Of a stretch of 64,000 nt of DNA, positions 33,527-43,715 are shown in pieces. This DNA comes from Plasmodium coatneyi (taxonomy: Eukaryota > Apicomplexa > Aconoidasida > Haemosporida > Plasmodiidae). Each line of letters opens with the position of its first letter. Within the stretch, counting starts at the first letter, position 1. Both the position numbers and the translations under genes were made by a program. The stretch covers positions 1,550,001 through 1,614,000 of the forward strand of contig NC_033559.1 in NCBI RefSeq assembly GCF_001680005.1, in the 5' to 3' direction. Below the pieces are notes generated by a model. The model was not told where the DNA came from. It did not search any database and saw nothing but the letters and a program-made list of their open reading frames with translations.

Positions 33527-36500
33527 TTTTTACCACCACCACTTATTCAACAATGGAATCGTTACTTATTGAATTAGGAAGTAATACATCATTGAGTATT
33601 GTGTGTAGTGCATTTTCCTTCCTCATCTATATTATTATTTTATAACTTTCCCCTCTATGAATACAAAGTTACCTCTTCCTTTTTTTTCCTTCTCTACTTT
33701 TACTTTCTCTTTTTCCTTATTCATCTTTTAGGAGGAACATTATTGTTGTACATATATTTTATATGTATATATATATGTATTCCTTTCTGTCGTCATCATG
33801 TAGCACATTATTCCTTTCGTGATATTATTCGCTCTTTTTTTTTATTTTGTTTTTTATACAACTTTTACACTTGCTTCAAAAGAATGTTCTTTGTAGGAAG
33901 GTGCCCTTTGCATGCGCATTTGCTCTCACAAATTAATGTTCCAAAAAAATTGTGCACAAAGAAAAATAGCTACAACAAATTATTGTCAGAAGAAAATATT
34001 ACTAAACACGAAATTCCCAAATATATAATTTTTAAATGGAAGTTGCCATTAGCACATTGCGAATAAATGAATTATGAAAAAATGAAGTGCGCAAGGAACT
34101 GAACTGTGGAGAACAAGTGTCGCCGTAATGGAATTCTCACCTGCAATAAGGAAAAATTTTTTTTGCTCAACTAAACTGGTATACCACTGTATAAATACTC
34201 TCTCCCGTGTATATACCCATCCCAAAATTTTGCATTTTTTTTTTTTTTTTTTTTTTCCGAACGAACGAATATGAAATAAGAAAGAAATAAATTATAGGGC
34301 GAAGTTACATTCTATTATCCTTCACTATTTATTCATATATGTTTTATACAACTTATTTGTTCTGCATGAATAATTCCCAAAGGTGAATTTCCTTTTTTTT
34401 TTCTTCTCTTTTCTCCTCCCACTGAATTTTCTTTTGTGCAAAATTAAAAGGAACTGTCAAAATAAATAAATTGCCATGTGCGGAACCTGTGAAGGAATAG
34501 AACCACGAGGAATTTTTCTCCAAAAAAAAAGAATGTTCACTGAATTTTGTAACAGAAATTTGTTTACAAAATTGTTATAAAGTAATTTTATTAAAGGAAT
34601 TACCACGGAAATTATTTCCCATGGACCTGCTAGAAGTATCTACTCTAAAGAAGTGTGTCAGGAAGGAAGTTCGTAGAAATTGCCCGGAGGCTTAAAAAAT
34701 GTAATTGTGCCCATAGCACTATTCTACATGTAAAACACCGCACGAAAAGTCATAACGGAACATTCTTTCAGAATTGTTAGAATATATAACAAAATCATAT
34801 AACGCGGATTACACTGTAATCATCGTACTTACATTAATCCACTATAAATGCGAACATGAACATTATTCTTATCCTCTGTCCTGCCAGTATGGAACGTCTT
34901 TAATGTGCAATTACTATTAGTATGTATCAGTTCCTCCTCCAGGTTGGAAGGAATTTTTTACCTTCTTAGATCTTACTGTCATACTTTCTATAATAGAACC
35001 CACATAAAAATATTCACCGTGGTCTTTTATTTTGTACTATGGTTCCTCCCGCCTTTATATATTCTTTTTACGGTATATTTATTATTTTCACTTAAAATTT
35101 AGAGTTTTTCAACTACTCCACTTATCTATGTGCAACTGCCACCTCCGTTCCCATTACTCTATATGTGTCTACAGATATATTATTATACATATTATTCCTT
35201 GTGCTCCTATTTGAGTAGTTCTTACTTCTACTAGAATTAAAACTAGGGAAGTGGAACCCAGTACTCTTTAAAATTTTTTTATTTATATTACAGGAATATG
35301 GGCGCTTACTATTATAAAATTTTTAGGATGCCCTATATTATCATTCTCCCAAGAAATTAATGTGAGCGTACTCCATTTCCTCTATGCTTAATAATGGAAG
35401 TACATGAATGGAAGGAATATTGACAGCACCCAGGGACCTATGCGGTCAGTCTAATGAGACCATTGTTCCTTCGTATGTGTTACTAGTCACATCATACCTA
35501 CAGTTCCTATGATACTTACTGACCCCTCTAAGAGGAGTACACCATATGCATCATTATCCCGTACATGTGTACTCCATCGCACATAATCTATTATGCAGTC
35601 CTATGTGCTCCATAATATATCCACGCCCCCGTCCACTTATAATACGTACACAACCGAATTTGTACATTTTCACCTGTTCTATGTCTCTATATATGTAGTT
35701 CTTGCACATATATGCCCTTAGTGTAACGCAACAGATGCCTCCCATAATTTTAATATCAGTAATAATCCCCCTCCCTTCCTTCCTCTTTTTCCTTCAATCA
35801 TTTTTTTCCTTCCTAAGGAGACAAATTAAATGTTGTTTACACAGTATAGAGTAACAAATTGTGTATGTCTCCGTGCTGGACACATACAGACCTTTCTACC
35901 CAAAAGAGGACTTTGTCAGTCTCCACATACATGATTTCTAGTGCTATGAACATTTTTACATTGTAATACCACACTTCCGTTAAGTAGTTTATGATATTAC
36001 ACCAGCTTCCTCCTACTAGGTACATTATTTCTTTATGTGAATAGTCCACTCTTTCCTGCTATGTTCCCTTTATTTGAAAGAAATAGCTGAAACGTGCGCA
36101 CATTCCTTACCCTCCTGGATTATTAATGCATGGCAATTCATTCCAACGTCCACCACTTTGTGCCCACTGTTCCCTACCTTCACATTACGCCATAATGTCC
36201 ACACTACGCCGTATGCGAAAGAATTTCACCTCACGGATGAATTTACAAGGTATACAGGTGTCCTACCTATAGTAGCCTATTGTAGTCTGCTCTTACGAAT
36301 GTGCAAGCGCATCATTATGCAATAGTATTTGTGTGACCGTTCTTCCTTCCAAATGTTTATCGAACTTCAAAAAAGTTAGTTCATCCTTCATGTAGGGGAG
36401 AGCACCAATATCAGCATACTCCCCTTTTCTTCCCTGGCCCCCTATATTTTTGTTCATCATTCTATTACCGCCTGGTAACTCATAGTAATTATTATTCGTC

Positions 36501-37646
36501 CCATTATTTGTCCCAACCGTGTTGACATTTAACTAAAGTTTACCCCTTTCCCCCTCTCCTTTTAAAATGGCAAACTTCTATTCAGGGAAAATTTTCTTAT
36601 CCTTTTGACCCTTAACCAACCCCCTCCTTAAACCTTTCCCCAAACGTCCCTTAACCTTTTTATTCCTAAACCTTCTAAGTACACAATTTGTGCATAGTAC
36701 ATGGTAACATATATTATTTTTCGAAAGTTCCTAAAATGTAAATCAGAAAGAAGAAAAGGAAAAGAATAAAAAATTAAAGGAGTTACACCAATATGTGAAA
36801 TATAAAATGGGCCCAAATGAAGGAGAAGGTTAGCTCAAATGATATAGTGTAGTACACATTCAGGGTGAGTGAGTTACATAGAACTTACATGTAAGAAAGA
36901 GAGGGAGGAGAAGGGAAGAATTTATTGTTGCAGAACAATCAGGAAGAAAAAAAGAGAAAAAAAGAAGAAAAAAGTACACCACGGAAAGTACTACTATAAG
37001 GGTGTGCACATTTCTTTTTCTTTAAATATAATAAACACAATTTTCTGTATTATACACTTCCTTCCTTTTATTTCATAAACATACCGTCCCACTATGAAAT
37101 ATAACTAAATGTGTGTATTGGGGAAGGAATAAAATTCTATATATATGAACTGTATTATGCACGAGTGAACAATTCCTTAAGAACCCTCTTCAGAAGGAAG
37201 AAAAGATAAATTAATAGTAGGAACAGAATTCCTTATGAAAAGGCAGGAATCACATTATTATTACATATATATATAGAACCACAGAGGTGTATAAATAATA
37301 GTATAACTTTCCGAACAATCGTACACAATCCAGTAATATAATAAATGAATATAGAATATATAAGAAGTTTCGATTCCCTCCTTCTATTTTATTATTCTTA
37401 TATATTTGCTCCTATTTTTACATTTAATATATACCTGTCATAATTTAATACATGTGTATGGTATATTACTGGAATTCAGGAATTAAGGAATATGTTTATT
37501 CCTTAAAGAAGTAAAAATTTGCTATTCACCCATATTCAATATAAAACAAGTAGGAATCTTAAATATGTATTCTCCGTAAATATATATGAAGAACACAGCT
37601 TAAAATAAATTAATTATATAGGAATATATACATTTCTGTATGAACC
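33527..37646. promoter_or_regulatory. 4.1-kb divergent region between SICAvar and KIR starts
   Basis: AT-rich DNA between the SICAvar start (minus) and the next KIR start (plus). It contains a T-run at about 34238-34257 and many short frames on both strands with low-complexity hydrophobic composition. The largest, at 33599-34066, is F/Y/I-rich and is not called. By position the region holds both promoters and 5' UTRs. No RNA gene was recognised. Confidence 0.5.
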
Positions 37647-39009
37647 ATGTCAACGGTAAGGAGAAACATTGGGGGTTGCTCCTCCCTCTGTGCAATATGA
37701 TTAAGTACATGAAGGAGCACATATACATATATATATTCCACACTCCTCTTCCTCCTTCCTTGCTTTGCCAACATTTATTCACCTTTATAGAAAGTTAATT
37801 TAAAGGAATTACCTTCACATAAAGATTTCTATGATAAATTCGAAAGGGGAGGAGGCAGCCAAGGAGAGTGCACAGATGGTTGCGATGGAAATATAAGGAG
37901 CCTCGAGGATTTAAGAAGTAGTATGGAAGCTCATGCTGACAAAATTGAAAAGACGGTGCGCTGTGTGTGCAAAATGTATGAGGACAGGAATGAGTTAAAA
38001 GGTGAGCCCTGCTATTTCCTCTATTATTGGATAGGGAGTATATTACCTAAGAATCCTACAGGGGCAACCTTCATGGGTAACCTAAGTTATATTTGTTCAA
38101 CACTAATGATGACTATATTTAAGGATCATGGCTGTAAAAACATATGCGACACTATTGAAGAAGATCTTTTCAATCACAGAAAAACCATATTTGATTATTC
38201 CTACGATTATAATTATGTAAAAGGGAGTGTACAGGGAGGTGCGTCAGACTGTAAAGATAAGTGGTCGAGTTACTTGCAAGGAATCGTTGCAGCATGTGAG
38301 GCTGTGAATCGTGATTGTCACAATATAACGAGTAATAATAAAGCATATTGTACCATCTTCAGCAGTAGGTACGGGGCATACTGTGACATGATCCAAGTTC
38401 TAAAAGAGGAATGTGAATCACAAACTGCAATAGAAGAAGAAAAAACATCATGTCCTCCTGCGGACGAAAAACCACAAATCATGCCTGATTCCATTCCCTT
38501 ATCTGCAGTAGACCAAGCCGTTCGTTCCGCCACCACCACCACTGCTCTTTCTTCTATCTTTGTCACCTTAGCAACAATAGGTGCCCCTTACCTTTTATAT
38601 AAGGTAAAATATTACAAATATAATTACAATTATAATTAAAATTCAAATATTAAAAATATAATTCTTCACCACCCCTAACAACCCACCTACCACCCAACCA
38701 CCTAACAATGTTTCTTTGCTTCAGTATAAACCATGGTCTTCTTGGTTTGGTAACCACTCTACTGGAAATAGCGCAGGAAGAAGGAGCAACAGAAGGAAGG
38801 GAAGATCAACTGGACGCATATTTGATGCGTCCACGGAAGACAACTTAACAGAATATTCAACGGACGCTTCAACAATAGATAAATCTACAGGAGAAGATTC
38901 TACCACACTACATTCTACCGCATATACTACACCGTCTACCAGGGGAGGGAGAACAAGAGCAAGTAATATGCCAGGTCATCACCGAAATATAGGGTATCAG
39001 CGTACGTAA
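37647..39009 (+). CDS. KIR (pir-family) variant antigen, single-module
   Basis: Model join(37647..37655,37791..38603,38725..39009), phase 0, 368 aa. Exon 1 encodes only MST before a GTAAGG donor. Exon 2 gives the ectodomain (LPSHKDFYDKF, CYFLYYWIGS, FDYSYDYNYVKG, YCTIFSSRYGAYCD) and one transmembrane helix (SSIFVTLATIGAPYLLYK). Exon 3 is the basic, Ser/Thr-rich cytoplasmic tail beginning YKPWSSWF. The last intron contains CCTAACAACC motifs. It is expected at the infected red-cell surface. The DNA around the membrane helix is nearly identical to that of the next KIR gene. Confidence 0.85.
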
Positions 39010-40799
39010 CATCCAAGGGGAAGGAACGTGTCTCTTTCATTAATTATAAAAAATATGCATTGTCCCCCTTTTAAGGTACATAAATGATTGTGCAATTCAT
39101 GTAGTTTATACAGTGTGTAAGAAATAAAATGACATTTTCCTTTCTTTTTTCTCACTGCACTTTTTTTCTCCTTTTTTTCTTCTCTTTTCATTATACTGAA
39201 GTGTTCATGCATATATGAGTACTGAATATAAATGAAAAACTTCTTCCCATTTCATTTTTACCTGTTCATAATTAACTTACTTAAGATTCAACATGTTCAT
39301 TCATTCTGTTATATAATTTTTTAACTTCATAAACTTTTTTTTTTTGTTTTTTTAAAATACATGAATATTTCTTTAAAGAAGGTCCGCACCTTTTTCTTTT
39401 TCTTTCTTTTTTTCCTCGTTGGTTAGCATAACCATTGGGTTCATTTTTTTTTTTTTTTTAAAAGAAGCGTGTACGGTGTGTGGCAATGGGGAAAGTATGG
39501 AGAAAAAAAAAGAAAAAGAAAAAAAAAAAAAAAAACAGGGGAATGAACACATTAATATGTAGGTAATGTAACATGAATTAAAAGGTAAGGAGTAAAGTAG
39601 TTCAAATAGTACATAATATATGGACATCGAACATAGGTGAGTTACATAAAACATATCCACCGAATTTTAAAGGGAAAGAACAGAAAAAGGGGGGAAGGAA
39701 ATAAAATGGAATTGTTATTACTACTAAGCAATCTTCAAGGAGTGGGGTGGGTTTACTATAAAAATATATTCTTATAGGGAGTAGGTAAATTTCCTTTTTT
39801 CTTTTTTCTTTCCTTTTTTTTTTTTTTGTGCATTTCCATGAACACAATTCCTTCGTATTATATTTACTTCTATATATTCCTTATAAGTTACACGCTCCCT
39901 TTACTAAATATGAATAAGTGTATGTATATTCCATACGCAAAAACATTTATAATGCACTCATCTTGAGAAGGATACAAAAGGAGAGAGAAGGAATTATAAT
40001 TATGGAATAATCATAAAAAGAGGAAAACGGTATAGCACAATATATTCTTATATTGTGATGTGTGCACATATATATCTTCTCCTTTACATATGTAACTAAT
40101 GCAATTATTTATAACGTGCGCCTTTATGTTATAAGTGTACGTTCTTCCTATTACATATGAATAAATGTATACACATGTATATAAAAGGAAAGAGTACCTT
40201 GCACATATGTGAACTGCATACTACATATATGTGTTAACAATTTTTAAGAACAATCCTTCAAAAAAAGGGGGAAACATGAATTTATAGTTCCTGTTGAAAT
40301 TTTTGCTCAAAAGAAGAAAAATTGCGTTCCCTTCCCCATACACATAACAATTGGAAATGGTAAAAAAGTAGTATGATATTACTAATAATTCACTACAAAA
40401 TGTCCCCCAAAGGAAGTATATAATAGGGTACATGAATATGGAATAAGCAAGGAACATCTATTTCCATGCTTTACTCCTCATTCTGTTAATTTCAATACAT
40501 ATATTTATTCCTACATTTCTATGCCTTAAATTATATGTGCATAAAACACTTTTGATACATATGTGTATAACGATTTCGATGCATACATATGTGTGTATAT
40601 TTCATTATCATTGCTTTAAGAATTAAAGTATATTATAAAGGAAGGAATAAAAATTTCAATATTGACATTCATACAACAAATCAAACAGGCAAAAATAAAC
40701 AAAATTTTGCATACCTTCCTTACACTTCCCCTTTTTAATATAAGGAATGAAAGGAACTCTGAAATAAATTTATTGTACACTAAGGAAATATATTGAACA
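39010..40799. other. AT-rich intergenic region between two KIR genes
   Basis: 1.8 kb of AT-rich DNA with poly-T and AAAG-type tracts (near 39395-39535). The minus-strand frames at 39373-39847 are F/S/K-rich low complexity and are not called. It presumably holds the 3' UTR of one KIR gene and the promoter of the next. Confidence 0.5.
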
Positions 40800-42381
40800 A
40801 TGGGGCCGGTATCACAGTCATTAAAGGTCCGTCTTCCTTAGAACCCTTTCCTTCCTTCCTTTTCCTCAATATGAATAATGATTTATTTATAATATATACA
40901 TTACTTTCTATGCAATAATACACACGCAATATGAATTCGGAAGAAATAGATCCTTAGGGATACGGTCTCATGTATTCAATTTCTTCCTGGATTACATTTG
41001 TAGGAACAACTTTCAAGGCAGTTACATTCAACAATTTATTTCTATAACTTCCTTGAACAAAGCGAAGTAAACTGTGAAGATGGTTGCGCGAAGGAAATAA
41101 AGAATTATCTGAGCATATCCAATAGGGGGAGTAGTTATATTCCGCAAAACGATATTGATAAAATTAAAAAAGCAGTATGCTACGTTGACAAAATGTATAA
41201 ATGGAAGGATAGCTTATTTAGTAGTAATCGTTGTCATTTTTTGTACTTCTGGATAGGGCATGAATTATCTAGAAGCCTCATTAGGAAGGAACATTTCGGG
41301 AGCGTCCTACAGTTTATTTGTACATTAATACAGGGTGCAAATTGGGACTCGACATGTAAACTTTATTGCACTAATAATATTGATGATGGAACTCATAAAC
41401 ACATGAAGACAATATTTGATTTCCTCCATGATTATAACACCATATATACTCTTACACGGGAGCATAGGAACACATGTAATGAGAAATATAAGAACTACCT
41501 CGAAGAAATTAAATCAGCCTATGGTGCTGTGGATGCATATTGTACTAAAAAACAGGGCGATGATTACTGTAGGCAATATTGGACAGATAGTAGGAAAAGT
41601 AAAATTCAGCAGAACCTTTTAAATCTGGAGTGTGCTCCAAAACCTACAAAAGAAGAAAAAACGACATGTCCCCAAGAAGCTGAAGAACCACGGAACTGCG
41701 CTTCCACCATCCACCCAACTAACAACCATCCTTCCACCACCACCACTGCTCTTTCTTCTATCTTTGTCACCTTAGCAACAATTGGTGCTCCATTCCTTCT
41801 ATATAAAGTAAGCATCCAAAATTTTCAAAATTTAAAAATAAAAAAAATTGAAATATTTAACCATATTATTAATATTCTACCACCCTTAACAACCTTCCTT
41901 CCACCTACCACCCCTAACAACCTTTCCTTCCAACTACCACCACCGCTAACAACCCACCTAACAACCCACCAATCACCACCCCATCAACCCATCAACCCAC
42001 CTACCACCTAACAACCATTCCTTCCACCTACCACATCTAACAACACCTTCCTACCACCACGCTAACAACACCTTCCTTCTCTTTCAGTATAAACCATGGT
42101 CTTCTTGGTTTCGTAACCACACTTCTGGAAATGGAAGGAGCGGAAGAAGTAATAGAAGAAGAAGATCCACCAGGAATGAATTCGATACACTAGCGGAAGG
42201 CGCTTCAACTGTGGACTTTACAGGAAGTTCGGAAGGAAGTTCCATACTTGATTCCCCCACAGTACATTCCTCTGCTGCTGCCGCATACACAAGACAGCTT
42301 AACAGAGGAAGAGAAGGAAAAGCAGGAGCGAATAATAGTACGCTGGGTCACCGGAACAATGTAGGTTACGGTCGCATGTAA
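40800..42381 (+). CDS. KIR (pir-family) variant antigen, single-module
   Basis: Model join(40800..40808,41004..41807,42088..42381), phase 0, 368 aa, the same length as the preceding KIR. Exon 1 encodes only MGP. Exon 2 carries the ectodomain (CHFLYFWIGHEL, FDFLHDYNTIY, YCTKKQGDDYC) and the helix SSIFVTLATIGAPFLLYK. Exon 3 begins YKPWSSWF and is Arg/Ser-rich. The last intron (41808-42087) is packed with CTAACAACC/CCACC motifs. The ectodomain differs clearly from its neighbour while the membrane segment and tail start are near-identical in DNA, suggesting sequence exchange or constraint on the 3' half. The exon 1 choice is the weakest point. Confidence 0.85.
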
Positions 42382-43715
42382 CATCATTCTATATGTAAAA
42401 CCTGAAAAAAGAATGTTTCCTTCCCCGAGGGAAAATATGTACAATGCCATAATTTATACTGTATAAGAAGCAGAATGACACTTCCTCTTTCAATCTTTTT
42501 GTTGTTCTTTTTTTTTTTTTCTTTTTTTTTTTCTAATTTTAATTATTTTTTTCCTTCTGTAACGTTAATTCACAAAACCCTTTTTTAAATATTTCCATTT
42601 GCAATTCCATTTTCAATTTTTACCTTTTTAAAAAAGGGGGGGGATGCATATTTTGTATACTTACACAGTGGTGAGAGCGTGAGAGCCACCACACCCTTTT
42701 TATTGTGTGTGGATGCTAATTCCTTGGCAACAATTGCGTCAGGAACCTCATAAGCAAAATTGTCTAAGAGTGAAGTTGTGGATGCTAATCCTTGGATTAG
42801 TGTTTGACGAATGTGTGAAATGGAAGGGAAGAGAAAACATATGTGTGTGTATTTGATAAAGGAATTGTATATTTGAGATCATTTATTACAAAATATTTGA
42901 AAAAAGCAAAGTGGTGTGTAGTGTTATACTTCACACTTTATATTATGCTTATACTTAAGAAAAGATAAGCATCCTCAGGAGAAAACCGCATTTTTGAACA
43001 TTCCTGTATTTGTCAAATTTAATAAATCTTGTTTTGTAAACATGTGACCAAGAGGTCTATTTTTAATTTTTCCGTTTTTTTTAGAGAATATATGATGTAA
43101 TATTAATATTATATTATGACTGTGCAAACCTTCAATGCACGCTTAAATGATAAGGATATAAATAAATTTTCGTTTAAGTGTTGATCCTCGAGAATTTTAT
43201 TAGACTATGTGTTCTTTTTTTTTTTTTTAGTTTATACGCATATATATTATAAATTCTGTATGTAGGAACCATTGTTTTGTAACAAACAACCAATTGAACA
43301 TAATATTCGTTTAATTCATCATCACCATTTGCTTTTTTCTAAATGGACTTTTTTTCTTTTCCTAACATTTTTGATTTTTATGTGAATGTTGAAGTGTCCA
43401 AAAAAAAATAATCCTCCCGAAAACGCGCATCTTAAAAAAAAAGAACAAATGTGCTATAATCGGAAGATTATAATTTTTAATCCACATAGTGTAAAAAATT
43501 ATGAAGGGACCATAAAAAAAAAAATTAATACACAGTAAAATGATCAACACTAAACAACATAAAAAAAAAAAAAAAACTGCCACTCACACAGCATCGTTCC
43601 GCTGCGGTGTTTGAATATCTGTAGAGGTGGGCATGACGAGGGGGATGGATTGGACTGTGCCCTAGGGTTGCCCTTTGAGAGAAGGAATTATTTTTTTTTT
43701 TTTTGCTTCCTTTTC
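42382..43715. other. AT-rich boundary between KIR and the housekeeping block
   Basis: About 1.3 kb of AT-rich DNA with long T-runs (42507-42530, 43216-43229). A short direct repeat (GTGGATGCTAAT..CCTTGG) occurs near 42710 and 42779. No coding segment is supported. Composition rises toward GC at about 43.7 kb where the RPAP2-like gene ends. Confidence 0.55.

Noticed and set aside
33599..34066. 155-aa hydrophobic plus-strand frame upstream of SICAvar
   Set aside because: F/Y/I/L-rich product of AT-rich DNA; no start context, domain or splice continuation.
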